A stretch of 64,000 nt of DNA, taken from positions 49,845,657-49,909,656 of the forward strand of contig OX104119.1 in the NCBI GenBank assembly GCA_944474755.1. The letters are read 5' to 3'. A model generated the notes under the pieces. That model did no database searches. It worked only from the letters and a program-made list of their open reading frames with translations, and had not been told where the DNA came from. Origin of the DNA: Limnoperna fortunei (Eukaryota > Mollusca > Bivalvia > Mytilida > Modiolidae). The stretch's first letter is position 1, and the number at the start of each line of letters is the position of its first letter. The position numbers and the translations under genes were made by a program. Below are positions 35,358 to 46,819 of the stretch, piece by piece.

Positions 35358-35388
35358 GTGCCAGAATCCAGACAGCAACCAGTTGTAA
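35358..35388 (+). pseudogene. family A last exon (terminates CQNPDSNQL)
   Basis: After the TTTTTAG acceptor the phase from the preceding exon gives R-CQNPDSNQL and a TAA stop at 35386-35388. Copy 2 (59580-59610, minus) encodes the same residues. AATAAA-like signals lie near 35702. Confidence 0.4.
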
Positions 35389-36227
35389 CTGTATTGCAGA
35401 AATCTGCAAAAACGTTTAAAAAGTTAATGTATTGATTGTATATTACAAAATCCTAAGATCCAATGTCATATAGATCTGTGTTGTGAATAAACAGTCGTTG
35501 TATTTTTTGCTCTCTCTACAACACTTATTGTTATTTATTTTTTAATATGTATTGCCTTTGTGTGTTTTAAGTAATGTAGCTGTATTTGTGTATGTATGTA
35601 TTAATGTCTTAAACCAACTACTGTTTATATTTTTATTGTGTCCTCTTGTACACCTGTGTGTCAGAGGCTTAATTAACTGTTTTGTCTTGTAATATTTAAA
35701 CAATAAAAAATAGGAAACTAATTTATTTTTCTATTTTAATTATACAAGTAATTTTAATCGCTTTTCCTTTGAAAATCGTCTTTTGTATTTCACTCTACTA
35801 TGTATTTTGTGGAGCCTGCAGCAGAGCTTTTCGAGACATTAAGGCAGTTATATGTAGCTTCTTATATGTTCCTTGAATTCTTGAAATGTTCACCAATTGG
35901 TATCTCTTGCATTTGTTTTACGTTGGCTATTAGAGATGTATTTTTGTGGTTAATAAATACATTCATTCATGTCTTTATTTCCTCTAATACAAGAGATTAA
36001 TGAACAATCATTTTATAAATGTATGGAACACAAAACATGCATGCAAAAAAAAGATGAAAATACTACGGTTGAAAAATTATGAAAGTTAATAAAATAATTA
36101 CACAATAAATGATCTACAGAACGCTACTAACCAGTACCCTTATTTTATCGGATCGACAAACAGCATAAACGAAAAATAATATACAAGTCTAGGAGATTAT
36201 GCAATATAAACCCTCACTGATGGCACC

Positions 36228-38393
36228 TCACGCTGTAAGCCTATTGTAATGAGCGACGGACTGTATTATGTCAAGATGGCATAGGTATTGAAAGTTTGTA
36301 TCGTCTATCAAGTCCATTAGTTCATCCATGTCTGTTTTACTACCTAGCATAATTCTATATAGGTCTTCTTCGTCCTTTGAGTAGAGTTTCACAAATAGTT
36401 GTAATGGAAAGTTTTCTATGATAACGTCCCACCACGAATTTTGCAGACTAAATGTTCCTGTGCAGTTGCAACATGCATGTACGTAAATGTCATTAAAACG
36501 TTTACAGCAAACTGAACACGTGCCTCCAGTACTATTAGGAATGACCGTAAGAAGTTTGGTTATCAGATATGAGTTTCTAATTTCTCTGTTGGTCGAGGAA
36601 TTCTTCCAAAAGTTTGCAAACACTACTTCAGTATGTACTTCTCTAAATCTTTGAAAGTCATTGTCAGATATAATTCTTGTTTTCCATTCGTTTGATTGGA
36701 CATTTGAAATCGAGTTGGATACAATGCGTTTCCATTCTTCTTTGGAAGGGAATTCATTTTCAAGAATAAAGTCCAGCAGATAGTATTGAAGATCGTATTT
36801 GTACAGGATATTTATAATGTCTGGAATAAATCCTAGGTGCTTGCGGCTTACATCATAAAGAAACGAGAACAATCTTACAAGAAATATGCGTTTGGAGAGA
36901 TATTTATTGTCCAGGTTACACAGTTTCTGTAAAAAATAAAGTTTTCTTTTATCAACATGTGCTGTACATGGATGCAGTCCCAGAAGGCTTTCACACATAT
37001 CGGATCTGGTTGTAGTTTTTAAATCTAAAATTCGCTTCACAATAAAGTGTTGAAACTGATTCAGAGACTTAATGTCTTTTATTTTTAAATCGCACCAAAG
37101 TTCGGACCCGTATAGAACAGTCGGTAGCACAACAGTTTTGTAGAGCTTTAGGAGTACCTCTGTGTGAACTGATTTAGAGTCAATAACGTTAGTTTGGAAA
37201 AAGGTGTTTCGGCCCCTCCTGCATGCACGAGAAAGACGATCAGTCTGATTGAACTTCGAGTCCAGAGCAATACCAAGGTGTACAGTGCTGTCCCACAAAG
37301 GCATAGGTTCATTTCCGATAGTCCATGCGTATTCTAAGCGTGCGGTACGGGTAGAAGGCGAGAACTGCACTACTCCGGACTTCTGAACATTAAAACAGAA
37401 ACGCCATTTACGAGCACAATCGGAACAGGTATCTAACATACGTTGTAATCCGGTGGGACTTGTACTGATGCATGAGATGTCATCGGCAAGCGCTGGAGAG
37501 CAGGTTGTTAAATGAAATATACCAGTATTAACATTAGAACTCTCAAGATCCAACAACAAATCATTTATAAATATCAAATACAGTAAGCCAGACAAAACTC
37601 CGCCTTGGCGGACACCTTTTTGAACATTCAATAACATGGAGTTTTGTTGATTCACAATAACAGAACTTTTTGTATCGACATGAAGTCATTAATTATTGAC
37701 CAAATTTTACCCTTTATACCTAGTTTGAAAAGTTTACACATAAGAGCTGCTCGCCATACAGTATCGAATGCTTTTTTACTATCTAAGAAAGCAACATATA
37801 CTCTACTTGACATTTCTAAATTGTGATAAATGGTTTCTTGTAAGTTAAAAGATGCGGTAATACAACCGATATTCTTTTGAAAACGTTGCTGTTGGGGACA
37901 CGGAAAGCCTTTATCAGGAAGTACATAGCTCAATAAACGAGATTGGATGATCGCTTCAAATATTTTGTATACACATGACAAGAGACTAACTGGTCTATAA
38001 CTATCCGGTGATGATTTACGTTTGTCGCCGCCTTTGTAGATCGGAACGATAAGACCTAGCTTCCATACACTAGGAATACGTCCATGTTTCACTATCATGT
38101 TGAATAGGGCGGTTAAACATTTAACAAAATTTTAAATGTTCATGCTGTATTTTGTCGTAACCCGCGGCTTTCCGTAGTTTAAGGCTGTGTATAACATCGC
38201 ATACCTCTTGGTCCTGTATAACTCCGCCTGGAAACGTTTCATTTGGATTAATTGGTGTATTCAGTATATCCGAATATATATTGTCCACTAACAACTTGTT
38301 TTCAACATAAAAGTTAATATCGTTCGACGGTTTATACAAGTCACAGAAATACTCTGAAAAGCACTTTGCAACCGACTCGGGTGAGTTATACAC
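36228..38393 (-). pseudogene. LINE-B reverse transcriptase and C-terminal region
   Basis: Three frames in series: 38393-38121 (thumb-side LRKAAGYDKIQHEHLKF), 38098-37652 (KLGLIVPIYKGGD, SYRPVSLLS and motif A FLDSKKAFDTVW) and 37655-36228 (475 codons: motif B VRQGGVLSGLLYLIF, motif C ALADDISCISTSP, then a long C-terminal part ending in a Cys/His cluster CSVCCKRFNDIYVHACCNC). Catalytic ADD is kept. Frameshifts near 38110 and 37655 break the protein. Confidence 0.9.
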
Positions 38394-38652
38394 TTGGTCA
38401 TTATAAATGATTTCAGGATATATTTTAGAAATGTTTGGTTTAAAATGTTTTTAAGATTTCCAGAATAATCGTACATCACAACTTGCAGTTTCATTGAGAT
38501 CATCATAGCACTTTTGAATAAATTGTTCATTTGCAGCAGTTTGGACTCGTCTAAATTCGTATTTAGCGCGTTTGTAGTCTCTATATGAATCGTGTTGCAT
38601 ACCACGCGGTCGGCCGTTTACAATCCACTTACGTCTAAATGTCCGTTCGGTG

Positions 38653-39759
38653 TCATGTGCAAGTTTCATTCCAGTAAGGTTTGGTATGTTTATTAAAACC
38701 AGATTTAGGAATATTGACCTCCGCAGATTTACATAGAGTGGAGACAAACTGTTCATACGCATCATCCGTAGTGATAACACCGGTGTTAAGCTTTTCGGTT
38801 AAAGTAAGTAACTGTTTATCTAAACTGTCTTTATAATCACTGATATGTTGGACTTTTGCTTTGTGCCATGCAGGAAATTTACTTGTTACATTAATAACAC
38901 AGTGTGGGTTACACTCGATTTGTATGTCAGCAAGGATCGGTAAATGGTCCGAAGTGGTGCTTATTGTCCCCTCAGCAAGGATTTCATAAGATTTAAGGTT
39001 TCTACTAAGGGTATTATCAAATAAGATATAATCTAACATAGATTGTTTTGTGGTGTATGTAAATGATTGACCTTTATATGGAATATCACCTCCAGCATAA
39101 GATAAAGAATGTCTATTTACAAATTCTAAAAGTTCATGTGACTTATTCTTATTAGATACATTAACATCGTTGGACAGACAACTTGCATTTAAATCACCAG
39201 TCCTGCAATTACAACATTACCAATTGAACTATAATGTGTATACAAAGAATCAAGTATATTTAATTCATATCTATAATTGTCTATTGATTCATCAGAAGGT
39301 AAGTAACATCCAAATTATAAAGATTGACCCAGTTAACGGACTTCTTAGTTCTATACCTATAGTACGTGTTGATTGAATATTTACTATTTCACTTATTGAA
39401 AATTGTAATGAGTTTTTGAACAAGATAGCAACACCACCTTTGCCATGATATGCATTATAATTGTTTGGTAAAACATCAGCTTTACTTACACAAATGTAGT
39501 TCTTTTCCAAGCTAGTAAAATAACTTAAAGACCCCTCTTTCAATTTATGCTCTGAGATAATACAAATATCACACTGAGTTTGGTTAAGAAGCAAACTAAG
39601 ACACATAGTAGAGGATATAATTCCTCGAACATTCCATGCTAATAGTGAAAAACTTGGTATGATTAACAATGACAAAAATAAACACAGGGGAAGTATATAC
39701 ATGTTCATGGGGTAAATCATATTGTAACTAATCATTATAAGTTTGTTTATAATCATCAT
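38653..39759 (-). pseudogene. LINE-B APE-type endonuclease
   Basis: Motifs in order: LLAWNVRGI, CDICIISEHKLKEG (catalytic E), GKGGVAILFKNS, GDLNASCLSN (39203-39172, in another frame), MLDYILFDNTL and TTSDHLPILADI (final catalytic D-H). All key residues of the exonuclease-endonuclease-phosphatase fold can be seen, but at least two frameshifts (near 39290 and 39040) interrupt the frame. This enzyme nicks the target to start retrotransposition. Confidence 0.85.
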
Positions 39760-41386
39760 ATGGCTCAGACTCTGTCGAGCTAGGTTGGTACCATTCTCTG
39801 TTGCTCATCCATCGTCTGCATCGAACACCATTCGGCCAAAAGTTTTCATCCTCGGTAAGTTCATCATGGTGATCAGACACATGAAGTTTAGCCGACATCA
39901 TGCGAGAGTTCCGTTGCGAGTTAAAGAAACGCAAATACGTCACATGTATTCCTTTACTTTCTAAGTACGAAACAATACCAGATCTGGTTGATTTGAAATA
40001 GATCCCAGATAAATAGTACCGACTTGTTTTTTTCCTCTTAACATCTGTGAAAAAGTTATCATCGGAAGGTCGGATCTCAGATGTGATGCCCTGAACGCGT
40101 ACAGGTATACGGAAGTTATGTATGGAGCTACCATGACTGTCTTCTATGGGTGCGCCATGCACGGACGATTTGACGTTAGTATTACTGCTATGTAATTGAC
40201 GTAGTAAATTGTTGTCCATTGGTTTCTTTATTTGGTAAGCAACGTATACCGTTATTTAAATGATAAGCCACGGGCGAACTTTCAGGATGTGTATTACCTG
40301 AGCTTCTAATATCAATCGATTTGTCAAAAGAGTTCACGTCGTCTGTGTTTTTAACAGTGGTTGGGGTACTCAGTGGGGAAGCTTTTGACGCATATGACTG
40401 CTGACATTTCATATTTAGCTCCGTCACCATTTTCTGCAAGTTAACAATCACTTTCGCGAGTCTAGTATTTTCACTTTCAAGCGTTTTGATTTTTTCGGTG
40501 CAATTTTGAAAATCGAAATCTCCGACAGATTTAGGCTGGTTGATTTAACCATTTTAAACTAGTGTCTATTTGTGTGCATTTCCTATCAAAGTTAGCCTTA
40601 TGATTAATCAGCGCATCGTTCGTTTTGTCTAACTCTTCGTGAAGTTTGGCATTATGAACTTTTAACCCATTAATCGTTTTTTTCATTTTCTATATTACGC
40701 TTTTCGAGTTCTGATACTCTGTTCATAAAAAATTGGAGAGTGAATCGCATTTCAACTAACTGGGAATGCTGAGAAACGCCTTGATCATTAACACATTTTG
40801 AATCATCTCTACGAAATACCTCGTCAATAGACGAAGGGTCACCCTCCATACGCATTTTCAAAAGCTAGCAATCACGGGCATATCTATTCAAACGGGTACC
40901 TAACTGTCTACTTTTTCTAGTCACCAGTTTCCCCAAGGGACACCCCTGAAATCCTCTCGCTCGACTGGATAACGCAGTTCTGTACCACGTAATGTTGTCT
41001 TCCGATTCACTACATAGTTCGATAAGTTTAGCAATATATGAGTCTTTCGATAGACCGTCTAGTTCCATATCTAACTTTGCAATAAACTCTTGATTTGGGA
41101 CGTAGTTTTGACTGTTACATACAGAGTCCTGTGTAAATAATCCAACTGACAACTCATCCAGTTCATTGTTTACATCGGGCCGCGGCTGAGATAAAGTCAA
41201 CAATTCGACAATCTGGGAGTTTTGGGGAGAGTATTCCGCAATTGACGTTTTGTTTGTGTGGGGAGTGTCAATACCACCTTCCGCATATCCTTGTTCGACG
41301 AAACACTGCCTAGATTCAGTACAATTTGTAAACATAGTTCTGCTCGATAACGCTCGTCCGTGTACATCAGACAGCATTTTACTCAT
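39728..41386 (-). pseudogene. LINE-B ORF1 (Gag-like), broken into four frames
   Basis: The fragments 41386-40865, 40861-40670 (heptad-like ELEKRNIENEK, coiled coil), 40451-40188 and 40219-39728 together span about 1.66 kb. The last part reads RRKTSRYYLSGIYF-type sequence, then LESKGIHVTYLRFF and FWPNGVRCRRW. This arrangement, with a closing FWP.GV..RRW, is common in ORF1 proteins of marine invertebrate LINEs and probably acts in RNA binding. Confidence 0.7.
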
Positions 41387-41823
41387 CCAATGGGGAATGT
41401 CTGTTAAAGTCGTAAATTAGTTGAAAAAAACGTTAAAGCGACGTTAAGAAAACCATCCATTTTTTCGTAAAAATAACGTTATATAGCAATCTAATTAAAA
41501 TTAAATCTTTCACTTGCTCCCCCCTTTTTGCTATGGTCGCTGCGTGTAGATCTAACAACATCCCATTACAGGTCACGTCAGGGGTCATATGCATAGATTT
41601 TTCGTTAGCCAATCAAAATCAAGCTTGGCCAATCTTAGGGTATACATTCGGAACATCGGCAAATCGGGTTTTTCCATTCGACGCCAAAGTGTACCGAATG
41701 TATTACAATACGTCAAGAAGATTGTTACCGTAAACAAACCAAATTGAAGCAAATTTTCTTACAAATATGGAATCTACTGAATAAACAACGTTACGAAAGT
41801 TTACATTCGATTAAAATCACAAT

Positions 41824-42114
41824 GTGGTTTTTATTTGTGGAGTTTCATTCGTGCAAATCGAAGCTACACCAGCCCATTTCACCAGCCGTGCCAGGACCAG
41901 GTGGAACGAGAAATTGAACGGAAGCATTTTTAAACACTGGAATCGGGCTGAAATGCTTTGTATTATTAAAAATGAAGGTAGATGTCCCCCAGTTACAAAA
42001 CTAATTGGCAGCCTCCAATTTAAATTTAAACTGTCACCAACGAAGATATTGATGGAACAAAAGCTTTTGCAGTTTTGGATCATGCGGTTTATATCGGCCT
42101 TCATTATAGTTTAA
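41824..42114 (+). other. short open frame inside family C
   Basis: The 96-codon frame (SRARTRWNEKLNGSIF, then IIKNEGRCPPVTKLIG) has amino-acid usage like real protein, and a second short frame follows (KISLKNTKDMAKKWKGFSDK to 42258). I do not recognise either. They could be captured or degraded host sequence or part of a lost transposase. Confidence 0.3.
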
Positions 42115-43587
42115 ACTTGGATAAATACGTATTATTTTAACCAGGAACAGCAAATTTCACGCAGACATGAAGATTTCTTTAAAAAATACGAAGGACATGG
42201 CTAAAAAGTGGAAAGGATTTAGTGACAAGAAAACCAAGATGGTCATTAAAATGCTATGATTGCTCGAGCCAAATCTGTTTGGCAGTGCCTATATATGACT
42301 TGTTACTTTGTGTAATGTTACACCATCATAAACTAAAGGAACCCATTTATTGACTTAGAGATCACTCTATAGACATTATTCATTTTTTAATTGTTTATTT
42401 ACAGTTATGACAAATAAACGTAACACCTCGCCTAAACTTGTGTTCATATTCGAAATTGCTTCAGTTACTGAAATTTCTTCCACTGAACCATGTAGCTTAC
42501 ACACTTCCTATAGTAAAACTTTCTGCATATCCTTTTTAATTTTCCCATTTGAAAAAATTAGTGTTCCATTCCAGATGTGATTTATTTCAAATTCATGGTA
42601 GGGTATGGTATGTTTTCCAATTTGAATTTATGTTTTTTCTACTTTCATCAAATTCATGACCTTCAGTTTTTATTAGGAACCAAAGTACCCAACAGAAAAC
42701 CTCAAACCTTCTGCTGACTTGTGAATTAAGGTAGTCGTCAACCACGTAATCAATTGTAGATTCAAGAGTCAACCACTGTTTGACTTTGCTAAAAGGAGGA
42801 AACATTTAATTATAATTTGATTGAGTCAAGTTTTTATATTCTTGTTACAAATGTACACAAATTGAATTATAGGACCAAAAGACCAATCCAGAATGACTAC
42901 CTTAAAAAAGCAGGCACAGGTGGAAGGATTCTTAATTCTCCTTTAACAGTGTTTAAGGTAAACTAAAGTTGTAATATTCATGTACAACATGTACATTACT
43001 AAAATGTGCAATATGTCAAATGAATGTTAAATATATGCCTATACTAGTTTAGTTTCCACAATAGTAGTCAAATGCCCCAGTCTCTGGCTTCAGTGCATCC
43101 AGTATTAGTCTACATTATTTGCATTTTATCATGTACACCTGTTGGGGACATACATGTACAGATTTTTGGCTCGTTTTTTCGTCCACCCAACCTCAGGTTT
43201 ACCTTTGCACTGAAGCATTGTTTAGGAAGATGACGTCACATCTTTATGATACTTAGCACACAGTTACAACATAATGATATCTCTTCACCGGCAAACTTTT
43301 ATAGTGTTTTGCCAAATATTTTCTAGCTAGAGTGAACTAAGAGAAGAAAAATGAGTGTGTTAACCAATATGTGTTAATCCAGACTTAAATGTCATCAATA
43401 CACATTTTCTCATTTTCAAATTGTATTCAGGTGTATATAATTAGAATCAGACTTGACAGAAGCATTACTTTCAATTGGTAAAGTAGTATGCACAAGTGCA
43501 ATTCTTCCTACTGGTCTGGAGTATCTTTGATATGTGCATTTCTTATCTTTAGGGGTCTTGGTCTTCTCTTGATTACAGAGCCCTTTA

Positions 43588-44420
43588 TTGTGGCTGAGTG
43601 ATTAACATAGTCATTTTACTTTTGATCAAGTGCCTGTCACCACTAAGGTTCTGGGTTTGAGTTTCACTGCGGGACGGTGTGCTCAACTCCAATCTTAACT
43701 GACAAGGATTTCTTGTTTTTATACCAATTATTGTCATGGTTAAGGAACTGACCTAATCCAATAACTTTAAAGTAGTACTCATCATAAGCTTCCACTAGAC
43801 AAAATTTGATTTACCTAGGACTTACACAGATATAAAATATATAGTGTTTATGTAGTCGCCAGATTCCTATGTTTTGACTCCAGTCCCCACAGGCAAGACA
43901 ATAAAAACTGGAAAACGATATAATTGAAAATTTGTTGAAACTGACGTTAAATCCCAGTTGGTTACATGACTGTTAACACTGGGGTTGCAGGTTCGAGTCT
44001 TATTATGGGTGCACTCAAATCTAATCTTAATTGAGCCTCGGTGGCCGAGTGGTCAAGGTAGTTCGTCTACTATTGATCACGTGGTCTGTCAACACTGAGA
44101 TTGCGGGTTCGATTCTCACTGCAGACAGAGTGTATTCGACTCGATTCTTAATTGATAAGGATTGCCAGTTTTCCTACCGCAGGTCGGGGGTTTTCTTCTG
44201 GTACTCCAGCTTCCTCCCCCAATAAAAACTGGAGGCCATGATATTGCTGAAAAATTGATGAAAGTGGCGTTAAACACCATCAAACAAAACAAACAATCTA
44301 ATCTCAATTTACAAAAGGTCATGGTTTTCATCATGGTACTTCAGATTGCTCCACCAATTAAACTGGATGTGACTATATAACTGACAAATTACTGAAAGTG
44401 GCATTAAATACCATTCAAAT
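43588..44420 (+). mobile_element. cluster of four tRNA-headed SINE copies
   Basis: The best copy is at 44033-44297: A box TGGCCGAGTGG (44042), B box GGGTTCGATTC (44105), then GATAAGGATTGCCAGTTTTC, CAATAAAAACTGG, GCCATGATATTGCTGAAAAA and GTGGCGTTAAACACCATC. Partial copies flank it at about 43588-43730 (TGGCTGAGTGA head), 43860-44032 and 44310-44420 (tail only). The head and the GGCGTTAAACACC tail fit bivalve SINEs of the RUDI/V type; the exact family is inferred. Confidence 0.75.
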
Positions 44421-44931
44421 ACACAAACTAATTTCTACAAGAAAATTTGATATGGTAATTAATCATAAAGGTACATACAATTAAATTTATTTGATCATCA
44501 AGTAATACTGAAGATCTGTTTTCTTCATCTTTATAGCCAGACTAGTTGTACTCTTGTTTATCATCATCAGACTCCATACCGACATTAGAATAAGATGAAA
44601 TATATGTTGCATTATTTGCAACTGCATTTAGCAGGCATTCCACTTTATATTTTATTCCAAGGTCTTTAGTTCAGATGTACATTGCATTTATAAAATTGTT
44701 TGTCAAAAAACTATCATACAACAGTTTTTGTTTTCAGAATATTTTTTAATTTCAAAGTCAGTTGATGCAGATGATAATTTTAATAATGATAATGATAATA
44801 TAAAATAAAAGCAACTGAAGAATTCCAATTTCTCCCTGTCCATTGTACATGTATAAAACATGTATATCCCTTTGAAGTGCAATAGATGATAGATTTTGAA
44901 AAAATAGCATTCTTTAAGGTACTGTTATCCA

Positions 44932-45061
44932 TCATGACACTGATATCAATACTGTTAATTTTTTTTCTTTCATCCGTTTTAACTCTTTTGTGAGTATTTG
45001 TGTGTAGTACATGAAGCACTTTGGACCAGAACAGAAAAGCCAGTGATGATCATCTTCTTCC
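44932..45061 (-). pseudogene. exon-like segment in family C (terminal exon)
   Basis: Minus strand: acceptor TTTAAACAG, then EEDDHHWLFCSGPKCF, TQILTKELKRMKEKKL and a TGA stop. Codon content looks protein-like and the segment is open from the acceptor to the stop. Family unknown. Confidence 0.35.
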
Positions 45062-45613
45062 CTGTTTAAACAATTGAAAACATGAGAAAATAAGAGCAGT
45101 CGCTTGGAAGAAAATAAGAACTTAAATTTTATATAACATTCGGTAAAGAAGAAATTCTTTTATGTGTATCAAGTTTATTCCCTATTATTCAGTCAACTGC
45201 ATACCTTTACAGGAAATGGTTCAATAATTTTAATTCAAAGTTTCAAATTGACTAGCACCTTTAATCATACATGTAGCCAATGAACCAAGCTATCCTTATG
45301 CTGTTATAAATCATGGTACATGTATTTGTCTAAACAATGGTCACATCTTAAAATGTAAACCATATTTAGTATTGTGAATAAATTTTAAATGCAAATTTTT
45401 TTAAACTGCATGTCACTGCACTCTTTTCAATTCTTGATTATTAATATTGGATTTTAATTACTTTCATACAGAATATAAGAATGCATCTATGTGGTGAGGT
45501 TACTTATAAATAACAATCCACTTTATGAAGATCTATACAAGTTGAAACTTTTATTAACAAGATACATTGTACTAGTAGATTAAAAAAAAACAAGATGTAA
45601 ACATTCCACTTAC

Positions 45614-45710
45614 CAAGTTGGCATCATGTGTGAAACTCATCTAATTTGAACAGAAACTTGGAACTTTTGAAAATTGCTTCTCCATACAGGGTCACCGGGT
45701 AGACTCGGTG
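45614..45710 (-). pseudogene. exon-like segment in family C (middle)
   Basis: Minus strand: acceptor TTTGTGCAG and donor GTAAGT bound 97 bp. One frame reads PSLPGDPVWRSNFQKFQVSV before a stop. Phase does not fit the first exon without an intervening change. Confidence 0.3.
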
Positions 45711-46248
45711 CTGCACAAATGATATCTATAAATCTGTCTTTGATATTGTGATATTTTCAGAAATCTGAAATGGAATTGTTGATAATGTTAATTTATATAT
45801 GTATTAAGTGACTTGAATAACTATATAACTATTTTATTTGTAGCATTGATTTTCACACACCTTTTTTGGACAAATAATTTTTAGAACAAAAAATCCACAA
45901 CTTTGTTTTACAAATGAAATGGCGTTTCATTAGTGGTGATCAATTTACCTTAAATTTTTTCTGACACAAACCATGAATGTCGATTAAAACTGGAGCAATA
46001 GGAAATATGATGAATAATTCATGTCTACTAGTAGTTTATTGATAGTTTTTTTGTCAAATGTTTAATATTAATTCCCCCTATCAATCTCCTAACCACGTTA
46101 GTTACACGTTTTATATACTAGTACTATTTTACTGATACCATGTTGTTTGTTAATCGTATGTTATTCCCCTCCCCCTTTTTTCTTGTTAAAAAATTCGCTC
46201 CTTATTGTGAAAAAAGTTCATATTTACGTATATAATTTACGTACTGAC

Positions 46249-46386
46249 CTTTCTATGCTGCCGTTCAGTTTTGAACTTCTGTTTACTTGATTCTCCACAA
46301 GCAATATCAAAAGCAGACCAACATCTCTCAAATAGCGCGATGACGATTTGTTCATCTTTTTCTTCATTGGAATGTAAATGATACAT
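46249..46386 (-). pseudogene. exon-like segment in family C (first exon)
   Basis: Minus strand: an ATG opens 46 codons (MYHLHSNEEKDEQIVIALFE, then RCWSAFDIACGESSKQ) up to a donor GTCAGT at 46248. It lies just inside the right TIR, where a transposon-borne gene would begin. Unrecognised. Confidence 0.35.
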
Positions 46387-46819
46387 AATTGAAGTGGAAA
46401 GAATTTCCCTGACGCTTTAAGAAGAACAGCAACGCAACCATTTCTTTCTGTAAACAATCAAACATCATTCTTTGAGTTCTCGAGTACTAAAATAGTTTGT
46501 AAAACTTTTCAGACCGCAAAAATGCATCGGACATCGCCATTTTGACACAAAAGCCTAGTGTGATATACAAACCAGTATTTGATTGGTCGAATCACTCAAC
46601 TCGAACTAAATTTGATTGGACGATCAAAATTAAAAATTTTGACCCCTGACGTGACCTGTAATGCGATGTTGTTAGATCTTACAACGCAGCGACCTATAAC
46701 AAAAAGGGGGGAGCAAGTGAAAGATTTAATTTTAATTAGATTGCGTTATATAGTAACGTTACTGCAACCAAAAACATACATTTTAACGACGTTTCTACGA
46801 CGTAAAATTGTTTGCTGGG

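Larger units (their letters stand above)
35961..41390 (-). mobile_element. non-LTR retrotransposon LINE-B inserted in family A
   Basis: On the minus strand it has ORF1 (41386-39728), APE endonuclease (39759-38653), RT (38393-36228) and a 3' end with a short (AATG)-type tail. Comparison with copy 2 places the junctions at 35961 and about 41390. The stretch equivalent to 58767-58993 of copy 2 (~227 bp) is missing here, and no target duplication is visible, so insertion probably came with a target deletion or later recombination. All coding regions have frameshifts. The copy looks 5' truncated, since ORF1 opens only 4 bp from the junction. Confidence 0.9.
41487..46743. mobile_element. 5.26-kb MULE-like element with ~100-bp TIRs (family C)
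   Basis: The ends are CAATCTAATTAAAATTAAAT (41487) and its complement at 46743. Inverted repeats run to about 41587 and 46640 and include TTTCACTTGCTCCCCCC and GGTCACGTCAGGGGTCA. The flanks carry a perfect 10-bp target duplication, CGTTATATAG (41477-41486, 46744-46753), and copy 2 of family A has the empty site. Long TIRs plus a 9-11-bp duplication are Mutator-like features. No transposase frame was found, but exon-like segments are present. Confidence 0.85.
32432..46819 (+). mobile_element. family A DNA transposon, copy 1, with nested insertions
   Basis: The ends are CCCAGCAAGCA (32432) and TTTGCTGGG (46819), flanked on both sides by AT, a 2-bp target duplication also seen at copy 2. Terminal inverted repeats are only ~11 bp, but ~300 bp inside each end is dense with ACGT-type motifs (AACGTT, GACGTT, AACGTCA). 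Subtracting a LINE (35961-41390), a MULE-like element with its duplicated target (41487-46753) and a MITE leaves about 3.6 kb, collinear with the 4005-bp copy 2. It carries exon-like segments but no transposase. The AT duplication and non-autonomy recall ISL2EU-type elements; that is inference only. Confidence 0.85.

Noticed and set aside
32432..46819. TA rather than AT as the family A target duplication
   Set aside because: TA fits copy 1 (with the element read as TCCCAGC...GCTGGGA) but not copy 2, where the satellite gives CA on the left; AT fits both.
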